The position numbers and the translations under genes are program-made. 64,000 nucleotides of DNA from positions 587,497 through 651,496 of the forward strand of contig NZ_JAGYPM010000003.1 in NCBI RefSeq assembly GCF_018343665.1, read 5' to 3'. The stretch comes from Cytobacillus citreus (GTDB lineage: Bacteria; Bacillota; Bacilli; Bacillales; Cytobacillaceae). The notes below the pieces were generated by a model, which saw only the letters and a list, made by a program, of their open reading frames with translations, did no database searches and had not been told where the DNA came from. Positions 40,160 to 48,231 of the stretch are shown one piece after another (position 1 is the stretch's first letter; every line of letters starts with the position of its first letter).

Positions 40160-40789
40160 TTAAAAATCTTTTGCTTCATAAATTTTTATCGTACAAAACC
40201 AAGATACTAAATAAATGATTGCTATAATTAAGCCACCAGCAAATATTAATTGATTCACAGTAAACTGGCTTAAAAATTGCTGAATTTCATACACTTGATC
40301 TTTCAATACATACATCATTATTTGTCCAAACGCAATAACAGCAATGACTAAAAACATCGTAACAATTCTTGTATATTTCTCCCCAAATTTATATAAAATC
40401 GGGAAATAGATTGAGGTAAATAAAAGGATACAAAGCATACCGATGAATAAATGTTTAACCTCTGGAAATGGATGATCGTAAATATGAAAAACAAAGTAAA
40501 ACACTGCTTGAAATATAACGGACATTATAACTGCGAATACTCCAAAAATTAGAGCCCCTACATATTTTGATGAGATAATATTTTTTCGATTTAATGGCAA
40601 ACTATTTAACATAATATGAGAATTGCTGCGATCTTCAAAGCTGCCAATACTTGAGATGAAAAAAATGCCTGCCATTGAAATGGCTAAAGTTGGGGGATTC
40701 TGCAAAATATGAAAAAAAGCAATAATTACAACTATTAGCAGAAGCATCCTTTTTAACATAAGATAATCCTTTAAAATCAATGAGTACAT
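40160..40789 (-). CDS. ABC-2 type permease (PmtB-like/ABC2_membrane_5)
   Basis: 209 residues, six transmembrane helices (for example LLLIVVIIAFFHILQ, AGIFFISSIGSF, GALIFGVFAVIMSVIFQAVF). The short length and the motif SSIGSFEDRSNSHIMLNSLP match permeases of GntR-ATPase-permease operons such as Staphylococcus pmtR-pmtA-pmtB. Overlaps the ATPase by 13 bases. Substrate not readable; export of amphipathic peptides is an analogy only. Confidence 0.85.
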   Translation of the reverse strand: MYSLILKDYLMLKRMLLLIVVIIAFFHILQNPPTLAISMAGIFFISSIGSFEDRSNSHIMLNSLPLNRKNIISSKYVGALIFGVFAVIMSVIFQAVFYFVFHIYDHPFPEVKHLFIGMLCILLFTSIYFPILYKFGEKYTRIVTMFLVIAVIAFGQIMMYVLKDQVYEIQQFLSQFTVNQLIFAGGLIIAIIYLVSWFCTIKIYEAKDF

Positions 40790-41649
40790 GTCAACTCCCC
40801 CTTATTTGTATAATACATGATGTCATCTAATGTTGGCTTTTCAATCAATACTTCATGACCAAAAATCTCTTTTGATTTCTTCACATCGCTAGTTAAAGCC
40901 TCAAATCCAACATTTGTCTTTCGAATACTGACAAATTCCTTTTCTATATCACTGTCTAATAAATCAGTACTTCCCTTAACAATTCCGTATTCAGAAAGAA
41001 GTTCATCTCTTTCCTTTGAAAACAAGATCCTACCTCCATGAATATATGTTATATAATCTGCTATTCGATCTAAATCTGTCGTAATATGAGTTGAAAAAAA
41101 GATTGTTTTTTGTTCATCTAACATAATATCATGCAATAGTTCTAATATTTCTCTTCTAAAAACGGGATCTAGTCCTGATGTCGGTTCATCCATAATAATG
41201 AATTCTGGGTCATGGCTGATTGCAAAGGAAATTGCCATTTTCATTTTCATTCCTTTAGAAAAGCTTTTAATTACCTGCTTCTCGGGTAATTGAAATTGAT
41301 CAATATACTTATAAAAGATATCGTCATTCCAGTTCTGGTACATTGGTGCAATTATTTTTCGCAGCTCACGAATAGATAACGTTTCATAAAAGCAATTCTC
41401 GTCATAAACAAAACCAATACGTTCTTTGATTGCTTGATTATGCTTATCTTGATCAAGACCAAAAATGGTTATTTCTCCGCTTTCCTTTCTTAATAAATTC
41501 ATTAATAATTTTATCGTTGTACTTTTACCAGCACCATTAGCACCGATAAAACCTGTAACATATCCCTTTTTAATTGAAAAAGAAACGTCCTTTAATGAAA
41601 AATTTTTAAATGATTTTGTAACCCTTTTAAATTCAACTACATTTGTCAT
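40777..41649 (-). CDS. ABC transporter ATP-binding protein
   Basis: 290 residues. Walker A GANGAGKSTT, signature FSKGMKMKMAISFA, Walker B FIIMDEPTSGLDP, H-loop STHITTDL and a C-terminal extension of about 80 residues. Its ATG overlaps the TGA of the gntR gene (ATGA). It energises the permease that follows. Same family and order as YtrB/PmtA-type systems. Confidence 0.92.
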   Translation of the reverse strand: MTNVVEFKRVTKSFKNFSLKDVSFSIKKGYVTGFIGANGAGKSTTIKLLMNLLRKESGEITIFGLDQDKHNQAIKERIGFVYDENCFYETLSIRELRKIIAPMYQNWNDDIFYKYIDQFQLPEKQVIKSFSKGMKMKMAISFAISHDPEFIIMDEPTSGLDPVFRREILELLHDIMLDEQKTIFFSTHITTDLDRIADYITYIHGGRILFSKERDELLSEYGIVKGSTDLLDSDIEKEFVSIRKTNVGFEALTSDVKKSKEIFGHEVLIEKPTLDDIMYYTNKGELTCTH

Positions 41650-42026
41650 ATCACATCATCCCCATACAAAATTAGTACCATTTCAATTAACTCATCCTTT
41701 GAAAGATCGATGATTTTGCTTTCTTCAATTATTTCGATTAACTTTTCCTCAATTATTTTTAATCTGCGCTCTTTTAATAACTCTTTATTTTGACTTGCAA
41801 TAAACGACCCCTTGCCGACTACAGAGACAATAAATCCATCTTTCTCCAATTCTTCATAAGCCCTCTTTGTCGTAATGACACTAATTTGCAAATCTTTCGC
41901 AAGCTGGCGAATGGAAGGCAGTGAATCACCTTCTTGCAGCTCTCCTTTTAAAACAAGCTCCTTAATTTGTTTAATGATTTGCTCATAAATAGGTTCTTTT
42001 GAGGTATTTGAAATTATTATTTTCAT
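41646..42026 (-). CDS. GntR-family regulator, YtrA subfamily
   Basis: 126 residues: winged-helix (EQIIKQIKELVLKGELQEG, SVITTKRAYEELEKDG, wing VVGKGSFIA) and a short C-terminal helix. AGGTGGAT precedes the ATG. It overlaps the ATPase by 4 bases and is the first gene of the three-gene operon. The perfect palindrome at 42043-42077 over the promoter is almost certainly its operator, so it is likely an autorepressor released by an unknown signal. Confidence 0.92.
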   Translation of the reverse strand: MKIIISNTSKEPIYEQIIKQIKELVLKGELQEGDSLPSIRQLAKDLQISVITTKRAYEELEKDGFIVSVVGKGSFIASQNKELLKERRLKIIEEKLIEIIEESKIIDLSKDELIEMVLILYGDDVI

Positions 42027-42042
42027 TTATCCACCTGCACTT

Positions 42043-42089
42043 TATATAGTGTATATATATAATATATACACTATATACATCGTAGTCAA
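42043..42089 (-). promoter_or_regulatory. Promoter and perfect palindromic operator of the second GntR/ABC operon
   Basis: Arms TATATAGTGTATATAT (42043-42058) and its exact complement (42062-42077) with a 3-base centre. They contain AGTGTA-N13-TACACT, the half-site pattern I recall for YtrA-type repressors. Minus-strand -35 TTGACT (42084-42089), 17-base spacer, -10 TATATT (42061-42066); the palindrome covers the -10. Confidence 0.88.
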
Positions 42090-42098
42090 TGTTTTTGT

Positions 42099-42138
42099 AA
42101 AAAAGCAAGAGAGTAAAGCGACGATGCTTTACTCTCTT
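42099..42138 (-). terminator. Terminator after the coxA-like gene
   Basis: Minus strand: AAGAGAGTAAAGC and GCTTTACTCTCTT around a 6-base loop, then GCTTTTTT. Ten bases beyond the stop. Confidence 0.92.
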
Positions 42139-42147
42139 CATAATTCA

Positions 42148-42807
42148 TTATTTATTTGCATTCGTACTGAACAAATTATCAATATCTAAATTAATTTGAT
42201 CTCTCGGACCGCCATCTCTTAGATCATTATCAATTACTTTTATACGATTATAAGTAGATGGATTTGTTACAATTGTACTTTTCTTCCCATTTAAATACGG
42301 TTGAACTGCTTGACGAATATTTGCTATCGTTTCCTTTTCGCGATCATTGTCTACAAGAAGCACTGCAATGAGGACATCATTTCCTTTAACAACTGATTGG
42401 ACATCTTTAACATTGCTTACATGAGCGGCCTTATTAATCTTTTCAACTAACTTCCCATCATATGCTTCATAATAAGAGCTTTTTGCTTGGCGTACATTAT
42501 AGCCTAAATGTCCGTGGTAATTTTCATCATTTCGGCTGAACGTATTATTTCCGTTATTACGATATGCTTGCCCTTCTTCACCCATTGTATGATCCATCAT
42601 TTCGGTTACTGGACCGTCATTATCTGCACCATCAAGAATTTGGGCATTGCCTCCACGATTATCATGGTTCTCATTTGAATAGTAGCCTACTGGCTGCATG
42701 GAATCATTATAGCGATCCTGAACTGCTGCTTCATCGTTCATCCCACAGCCAGCAATACCTAGTGACATGATCGCTGCAACTGGAAAAACATATAGCTTCT
42801 TATTCAA
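42148..42807 (-). CDS. YhcN/YlaJ-family sporulation lipoprotein (CoxA-like)
   Basis: 219 residues with a lipoprotein signal peptide (LYVFPVAAIMSLGIAGC, lipidated Cys at about 21), an Asn/His/Gly-rich middle and a C-terminal YhcN/YlaJ domain (VEKINKAAHVSNVKDVQSV, DVLIAVLLVDNDREKE). In B. subtilis coxA (yrbB), a spore cortex protein of this family, sits next to safA; here one kinase gene intervenes. The TTG at 42807 follows AGGGGGG at 8 bases; a longer reading to 42846 has no site. A good terminator follows. Confidence 0.85.
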   Translation of the reverse strand: MNKKLYVFPVAAIMSLGIAGCGMNDEAAVQDRYNDSMQPVGYYSNENHDNRGGNAQILDGADNDGPVTEMMDHTMGEEGQAYRNNGNNTFSRNDENYHGHLGYNVRQAKSSYYEAYDGKLVEKINKAAHVSNVKDVQSVVKGNDVLIAVLLVDNDREKETIANIRQAVQPYLNGKKSTIVTNPSTYNRIKVIDNDLRDGGPRDQINLDIDNLFSTNANK

Positions 42808-42996
42808 GCGAAAAGCCCCCCTCGCTAATATAACAAGCATGAGCAATATGCCTGAAAAGGTAACAAATTACACTTTGTCTACACTCTTGCATTAGCAATA
42901 TGCTCATTAATATGGTGGCAGGATCGGGGGACTTTCATTCTGACAGTTACGTCCAATTAGAGATTGCTGTACTTTTTTCAAGGGCATAAATATAAA

Positions 42997-43983
42997 TTAG
43001 CCGATTTCTATAATTTTCTCTTGTAATGCCTTAAAAAATTCCTTCCTTTCTTTAAATTGTCCGATCGTTATTTCAAATAATTGCTTCTTTCTTTCTGGCT
43101 GAAAATATGATTTTTCTCTAATTGCGCGATTCCATTCCCTAAAAATATCTGTCGGATATGCTAGTGCATATAAAAATCCCTTTTTCTTCAAAGCTGGATG
43201 AAAGCGTTTATATTTAGATAACTCAGGAATTGACCAATTTAAATAGGGCAATATCCGATTCGCATATTGTAGTAAATCAGAAATTGGGTTTCCAATGCTG
43301 ATCAAATCGAAATCAATCAGATATACTATTTCATTTTTCGAGCGTAAAAAATTATGATGAGCCACATCACCGTGAAGAATAGCTGCTTTCTCAGCTTTGA
43401 AAAAACTTGACTCCGCCTGTATTCCTTCTAATGACCAGTCAGCCCAATAAAGTAACTCATCCAATATTTCCTTTTGTACATAATATTTAATAACGGGAAG
43501 ATTATATAAAAACGTGGCAGATCTTTCCTTCCATTTTTCCAATTGCTTAAAAGAAGGAATAATTCCTTCAAATCGATTTATTAAATTTCCTGTTATTTCA
43601 TGGAATTGAGATAATACTTCGAGCCCTTCTTCCTGATCTTCACGAAAATGATACGTAAACTTCTTTTCAGATGGATGGATGAATTCAAGACAACCATAGA
43701 ATGTGTTTCTGAATTGGAGCGGTGGATTTTTAGCTAATTGGTGGAAAGAATAAGTCTTCTCAAATCCTTCTTGTTTTAATGCTGATAAAAAATCATTTTG
43801 TACTAATAAACGATTATACGAAGAATAGCCTTTTAAAATAAAATTTGTTTCTTTAGATTTTACAAAATATACATGTTTTCTAATTGGAATTATTTTATCT
43901 ATTTGGATTGTGAGTTGCTTTTGTAAATAGGAGAAGAGACGACTAAGAAATAAATCGTCTCCTCCATGATTTTTTTTAATCGC
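42997..43983 (-). CDS. CotS/YsxE/YutH-type spore coat kinase-like protein
   Basis: 328 residues with the aminoglycoside phosphotransferase/choline-kinase fold: catalytic AILHGDVAHHNFL (D and N of the HxD...N type) and metal-binding YLIDFDLISIGNPISDLLQ. It belongs to the group of coat-associated kinases known in Bacillus (CotS, YsxE, YutH). The ATG at 43983 overlaps the safA stop by 8 bases; longer readings run inside safA. The pairing of a LysM coat morphogen with a kinase-like gene also exists in B. subtilis as spoVID-ysxE. Substrate unknown. Confidence 0.82.
   Translation of the reverse strand, partial: AIKKNHGGDDLFLSRLFSYLQKQLTIQIDKIIPIRKHVYFVKSKETNFILKGYSSYNRLLVQNDFLSALKQEGFEKTYSFHQLAKNPPLQFRNTFYGCLEFIHPSEKKFTYHFREDQEEGLEVLSQFHEITGNLINRFEGIIPSFKQLEKWKERSATFLYNLPVIKYYVQKEILDELLYWADWSLEGIQAESSFFKAEKAAILHGDVAHHNFLRSKNEIVYLIDFDLISIGNPISDLLQYANRILPYLNWSIPELSKYKRFHPALKKKGFLYALAYPTDIFREWNRAIREKSYFQPERKKQLFEITIGQFKERKEFFKALQEKIIEIG
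43930..43977. promoter_or_regulatory. Hairpin at the safA-kinase junction
   Basis: GGAGAAGAGACGA (43930-43942) and TCGTCTCCTCC (43955-43965) pair. Read on the plus strand it is followed, after ATGA, by T8, so it could stop antisense transcription. On the minus strand it lies in the first codons of the kinase gene. Confidence 0.5.
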
Positions 43984-45685
43984 CATATTCACTGCTTTCT
44001 TCAAAGCTTCGTGGCATTTCGAACGCATGGTCATCCATCGGGTGATAACCATAAGGACTTCCATATGGATTCATGTATGGCTCTTGCGGCTGTCCATATT
44101 GTGCTCCATACAGAGGTGTTAAATTCGTATCGTACATGCCTTCTGTGCGATAATCTGGACTATATGCACCAGGATACATTTGTGGAATACCGCCATCACA
44201 GCCGCAATCAGCTTCTGCACCCTTTACTGGCATTAGAGGCTTTTGTGCTCCTGTCGGCATAATCGGCATCTGGGTTTGAGTTGGCATAATCGGCATTTGG
44301 CTTTGAGATGGCATGATTGGCATTTGACTATACGATGGCATGATTGGCATTTGCGCCATTCCTGGAGATTCTTCCATTACCCCCTGAACTAGTGGCATTT
44401 CTCCCATTTGTGGATAACCATAGGGCATGTGTCTATAAGGCATTGGTCCACAAAAACCAGAGCCAGGCATGACTGGAGTAACTGGGATTATATGAGTTGG
44501 ATAAGGAGGGCATGGATACCCATATGCAGGCTGCACTGCAGGTGCCGTGTAAGTTGGTTGAAGAGGCAATTGTTGCTCTGCAACACCCATTACTGGTGCT
44601 GGTGCTTGCATTCCTGCTTCTGCTGGTAATGTCTGAACATGATGCGGCAACTGATGATGATGATGATGATGCATTGGCATGTACGAAGAAGATTCCATAT
44701 ATATTGGACTTTCAACTCCTGCTACACCATAGCTAGGCATTAAAGGCATTTGGTGCATTGGCATTGTTGCTGCGCCATGAACTTGTGGATACGGCATGTG
44801 CTGGCTTGGGTATCCCCCATGAAATCCAGAGCCAGGCATGACTGGAGAAACAGGATAATAACAACTCGGATGATATGGATACATTGGCTGATAAAACCCT
44901 CCTTGGTGTGTATGATAAATTGATACACTTTCAATTGATTCTGGACTTTCCATAGCAATTGGTTTAGCTTGTGGAAGGATATTTACTGGTTTTGGTGGTA
45001 GTTGTGGCTGCAAATGTGGCATTTCTTTCGGCAATTGCTTTGGCAGCTGTTTTGGTGGTTGCATCGAAACTGGTTGTTGCATTGGAATTTCCTTTGGCTG
45101 TTGTTTTGGTAATTGTTTTGGTAGTTGTTTTGGTAGTTGTTTTGGTAGTTGTTTTGGTAGTTGTTTTGGAGCAGGCTGCTGAACAGGGAAATAATATTTA
45201 TTTATTTCTATTTCCGGCATAATTGGTTTAGGCATTTTTGGAATATAAGGTTTAACTGGCACTTCCTTTGGAATTTCAACCTGTGGTGCCATTACTTTTG
45301 GTAACTCCGGTGCTAGTGCTTTAGGTAATTCCTTTTTCGGGGGTGCAACGATTGGAGCTTCTTTTTTCGGCGCTTCCTTAACAGGAACTCCTTTTGGTGC
45401 TTCCGTCACTGGTAATGTAATCGGTTTTTCTTTCGCAAAAGGGTGTTCTGTTATAGGCATTTCCTTTTTGGCACCCATCTTGATTTTTGCATCCGGCACG
45501 CCCATAATCGGGGCTTCTTTTTTTATGGATCCTCCTGGTCCAGGAACCTTTATTTTCATACCGGGCATGATCATATCAGGATTGCTGAGCTGTGTATTTA
45601 ACTTTTTCAGCTCTTCAAAATTCACGCCGTACTTTTTGGCGATCTTCCATAGAGTATCCCCTTTTTGTACGATATGGATCTTCAC
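43976..45685 (-). CDS. safA: Spore coat morphogenetic protein SafA
   Basis: 569 residues. N-terminal LysM domain (residues 2-46: IVQKGDTLWKIAKKYGVNFE) targets the cortex-coat interface; SafA recruits inner-coat proteins. The rest is low-complexity, Pro/Met/Gln/Tyr-rich: tandem KQLP units (45107-45170), a His6 run near 44660, and four 9-residue MPIMP units (about 44225-44355). GTG at 45685 is the start (AGGAGGG 8 bases upstream); longer readings lack a site. A CATACACTAT box (45715-45724) resembles a sigma-E -10. In B. subtilis nadA precedes safA; here nad genes are absent. Confidence 0.93.
   Translation of the reverse strand: MKIHIVQKGDTLWKIAKKYGVNFEELKKLNTQLSNPDMIMPGMKIKVPGPGGSIKKEAPIMGVPDAKIKMGAKKEMPITEHPFAKEKPITLPVTEAPKGVPVKEAPKKEAPIVAPPKKELPKALAPELPKVMAPQVEIPKEVPVKPYIPKMPKPIMPEIEINKYYFPVQQPAPKQLPKQLPKQLPKQLPKQLPKQQPKEIPMQQPVSMQPPKQLPKQLPKEMPHLQPQLPPKPVNILPQAKPIAMESPESIESVSIYHTHQGGFYQPMYPYHPSCYYPVSPVMPGSGFHGGYPSQHMPYPQVHGAATMPMHQMPLMPSYGVAGVESPIYMESSSYMPMHHHHHHQLPHHVQTLPAEAGMQAPAPVMGVAEQQLPLQPTYTAPAVQPAYGYPCPPYPTHIIPVTPVMPGSGFCGPMPYRHMPYGYPQMGEMPLVQGVMEESPGMAQMPIMPSYSQMPIMPSQSQMPIMPTQTQMPIMPTGAQKPLMPVKGAEADCGCDGGIPQMYPGAYSPDYRTEGMYDTNLTPLYGAQYGQPQEPYMNPYGSPYGYHPMDDHAFEMPRSFEESSEYGD
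45107..45170. repeat. Tandem 12-base repeat inside safA
   Basis: Plus-strand unit GGTAGTTGTTTT, about five near-perfect copies, encoding KQLP repeats of SafA. It is coding microsatellite, prone to length change; not a CRISPR. Confidence 0.9.
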
Positions 45686-45956
45686 TCTGATTTCCCTCCT
45701 AGTCAAATGTCCATATAGTGTATGACAAAATGGGCAAATTGCTAATAATCTACACAAAAACTTATGCAATTATTATTAAAAATATGATTAGAGTCAGAAT
45801 TCCCACTGGAATAATAAAACATAAAACATAAAAGCCTTCTAAAAGGTGACATTGCTTCTGCAACACTCCCTATTGTTAGAAAAAAGAAATCTTTCGCTTT
45901 TTTCAAGGTTTTCAAAGATAATAAGAATATGGAATATAATGCTGAGCTGGTAACAT

Positions 45957-46125
45957 ATGAAATATTTTGATTATGCAGCAACGTGGCAATTGATGAAATA
46001 GGCAGCTGAAGTTTGTATAAAAGCTTCAACTGAGTTTTTCTGAAACTCACGAACCTTTCATAATACGGGCAGTGGATACTCGCAGCTTATTAGAATCCTG
46101 CAAGAGTGAATCTACACGAACCATT
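45957..46125 (+). pseudogene. nifS: Decayed nifS (NAD-linked cysteine desulfurase) remnant upstream of niaR
   Basis: Reading from ATG 45957 gives MKYFDYAAT, the hallmark N-terminus of NifS/IscS desulfurases. After a TAG it continues in the same frame with AAEVCIKASTEFF, a TGA where family members have Gly, then NSRTFHNTGSGYSQLIRILQE and another TGA. This follows the family pattern (AAE.Y..A...FGN.SS.H..G..A) for about 50 codons; beyond that no similarity is seen, and the PLP-lysine and active-cysteine regions are gone. In B. subtilis nifS lies directly upstream of yrxA (niaR) and serves NadA. A TATAAT box at 45935-45940 may be its old promoter. The gene is dead. Confidence 0.85.
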
Positions 46126-46252
46126 AGGTTTATAAACTATTTGGCCTGAATTGGATTAGCTATCCACATAGTCTGCTTTTCCAAATGGATTTTTTATTAG
46201 CCTGTCAATTGTGATAAAATGGAACATTATTGGTAAAGAGGGAGATTAAAAA

Positions 46253-46789
46253 ATGAAGGAACAGAAAAAAGTGCTCGGTGAGGAAAGAAGAGAGCTTCTG
46301 CTCCAGCTATTGAAAGAAAAAGAGGAACCCATAACTGGAAGCGATCTCGCTACGAGAACAAATGTGAGCAGACAAGTTATTGTTGGTGATATTACTTTGT
46401 TAAAAGCAAAAGGGGAGCCTATAATAGCAACAAGCCAAGGGTATATGTATTTATTGCAGGGATCCCTTGCAAATACGATTGAACGAACAATAGCTAGTTC
46501 CCATCCTCCAGACAGAACAGAAGATGAGCTTAATTTACTAGTAGACCACGGAGTTACAGTCAAGGATGTAAGGATCGAACACCCAGTATATGGAGACTTA
46601 ACAGCTTCTGTCATGGTTTCAAACCGGAAAGAGGTAAGAGAATTCATCGAAAAAATAAAAACGACGAACGCCTCTTACTTATCCGAGCTTACTGAAGGAA
46701 TTCACCTTCACACCATTTCAGCATCCTCTGAACAGAAACTGGAAGAAGCAATTAAAGCATTAAAGAGAGCCTATTTTTTAGTTGAATAA
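46253..46789 (+). CDS. niaR: NAD biosynthesis transcriptional repressor NiaR (YrxA)
   Basis: 178 residues: N-terminal winged helix-turn-helix (LLLQLLKEKEEPITGSDLA, TNVSRQVIVGDITLLKA) and a C-terminal 3H domain with histidines (LLVDHGVTVKDVRIEHPVYG, GIHLHTISA) that bind metal and nicotinate. In B. subtilis it represses nadBCA and nifS in response to niacin. GAGGGAG precedes the ATG. In this window its usual targets are absent or decayed, so any regulon (for example niacin uptake) must lie elsewhere. Confidence 0.93.
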   Translation: MKEQKKVLGEERRELLLQLLKEKEEPITGSDLATRTNVSRQVIVGDITLLKAKGEPIIATSQGYMYLLQGSLANTIERTIASSHPPDRTEDELNLLVDHGVTVKDVRIEHPVYGDLTASVMVSNRKEVREFIEKIKTTNASYLSELTEGIHLHTISASSEQKLEEAIKALKRAYFLVE

Positions 46790-46794
46790 AGAAA

Positions 46795-47085
46795 GGCAGA
46801 AGCTCCTTCGAAACAATTTAAGGTCAGATTGTTCCTGGGATGAATTATTCAAAGAAACTTTCCTTGGCTCTAAGCCTCTGGCATTGCAATAGACGAGCCC
46901 TTTCAGAAAACATTCTTAGCCTTCTGAAGGGGCTTGGCAAGACTTTCGACCCTAAAAGAGTCACTACTAGTCAAGCTTGTGACCTCGAGGTTAACAAACA
47001 CGCGACGTCCTTCCAAAAGCTTCACGATTGGCTCATGCCATGTATTTGCTACCGATGCATTCCTTGTAGAGCTAGATAGTTCTCA
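46795..47085. repeat. Degenerate dispersed repeat between niaR and pheA
   Basis: Worn version of family 1: AGACGAGCCCTTTCAGAAAA...CCTTCTGAAGGGGCTTGGC forms a hairpin, followed by CAAGCTTGTGACCTCGAGG and AACACGCGACGTCCTT, which recall 33800-33860. It explains most of the 349-base gap. No gene is supported here. Confidence 0.6.
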
Positions 47086-47138
47086 AACTCGAAAAAACTT
47101 CCTCTTTTTAATATTGAATCCTCTTGTTTGCCTTCTGT

Positions 47139-48011
47139 TTATCTAACCTTGCATTTTTCCATTCCAAGTTGATAATAAGGATAGCTTCCTAAAATTTTTA
47201 CTTTACAATCTAATGCCTCTAATTCTGATACGACACCAGGTATTAAAACATCGTCCTGCTTCATGTCAACATCAATGATAAAAAAATAATTACCGAGTCC
47301 TGTTTTCATTGGCCTTGATTCAATTTTTGAAAGGTTTAACTTTCTCCATGCAAAAGCAGAAAGGACTTGATGCAGAGCGCCTGCACGATCTGAAGGCAAT
47401 GTAATCATGACAGTTGTTTTGTAACCCTTAAAAGAGTCTTTCTCTTCACGAAAAGGAAATGGCTTCTTTGATAGTACAATAAACCGAGTATGATTATAGC
47501 TTACATCGTGAATATCCTCACGTACAATCTCAAGTCCATATTCTTTAGCCGCAAGCTCGTTTGCAATAGCTCCCGCTTTAATGTCCGGATTTTCCTTAAC
47601 AAATTGAGCTGCCGCAGCTGTAGAAGTCGTTTTTTCACAAGGGGTTCCCTTTAATTCTTTATGTAAAAACTTATGACATTGTGCAAGTGCGTGTGAATGG
47701 CTATAAACGACTCCAGTTTCCTTCCATTTTTTCGAATTTGCTGGATGCACCATGAAATGCTGGCGAATTGGACAAGTAATTTCTCCAATAATCGGATAAT
47801 CCACTTCATGAACTAAATAATCGAGAGTTATATTAACGGATCCCTCAAGTGCATTCTCAAGTGGAACAACCGCCATTTCTATTTCATCCCCCATTAAAGC
47901 ATCGAAGCAATCGGGAATGGTTGAAAATGGAACTGCTTTTTCTTTAGGAAACATTTCACGAACAGCAATATCCGTAAATGTTGCTTTCGGACCTAAATAC
48001 CCTACTTTCAC
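47139..48011 (-). CDS. pheA: Prephenate dehydratase
   Basis: Converts prephenate to phenylpyruvate in phenylalanine synthesis. Seen: N-terminal VGYLGPKATFTDIAV, catalytic NHTRFIVLS (TRF motif) and the regulatory ACT domain with ESRPMKTGLGNYFFIID. 290 residues, the monofunctional Gram-positive form. GTG at 48011 follows GGGAGAG at about 7 bases. A 198-base gap with a strong terminator separates it from pheB, so it may have its own promoter. Confidence 0.97.
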   Translation of the reverse strand: MKVGYLGPKATFTDIAVREMFPKEKAVPFSTIPDCFDALMGDEIEMAVVPLENALEGSVNITLDYLVHEVDYPIIGEITCPIRQHFMVHPANSKKWKETGVVYSHSHALAQCHKFLHKELKGTPCEKTTSTAAAAQFVKENPDIKAGAIANELAAKEYGLEIVREDIHDVSYNHTRFIVLSKKPFPFREEKDSFKGYKTTVMITLPSDRAGALHQVLSAFAWRKLNLSKIESRPMKTGLGNYFFIIDVDMKQDDVLIPGVVSELEALDCKVKILGSYPYYQLGMEKCKVR

Positions 48012-48172
48012 GATTATCTCTCCCTTGAATCACTTCTTTATACATTACTAATACTTTATCACTTTAAACAGAGGATGTGTGTAAAAATTAAAAAAATTCA
48101 CTCGATCCCTATACAGATTATTTACATAAGATCCTTATATTGAAAAAAATTTCGTTTACTAAGTCCTTTTAG

Positions 48173-48231
48173 TTAAAAAAACAGTGCTTGAACAGGCACA
48201 CATATAAAATTATGCACCTGAACCAAGCACT
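48173..48231 (-). terminator. Terminator overlapping the pheB stop
   Basis: Minus strand: AAGTGCTTGGTTCAGGTGCA pairs with TGTGCCTGTTCAAGCACT, followed by GTTTTTTT. The 5' arm lies in the last codons of pheB. Confidence 0.88.

Noticed and set aside
45107-45170. CRISPR-like regular repeats
   Set aside because: The 12-base units are contiguous, without spacers, and encode KQLP in frame within safA.
44971-45222. Plus-strand frame rich in Val/Leu
   Set aside because: It is the antisense reading of the KQLP repeats of safA.
45742-46050. 102-codon minus-strand frame upstream of safA
   Set aside because: It overlaps the nifS remnant and has no ribosome binding site. Only a short inner stretch recalls NadB; it is not a working gene.
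46246-46647. 133-codon minus-strand frame
   Set aside because: Antisense to niaR, whose product has clear domain motifs.
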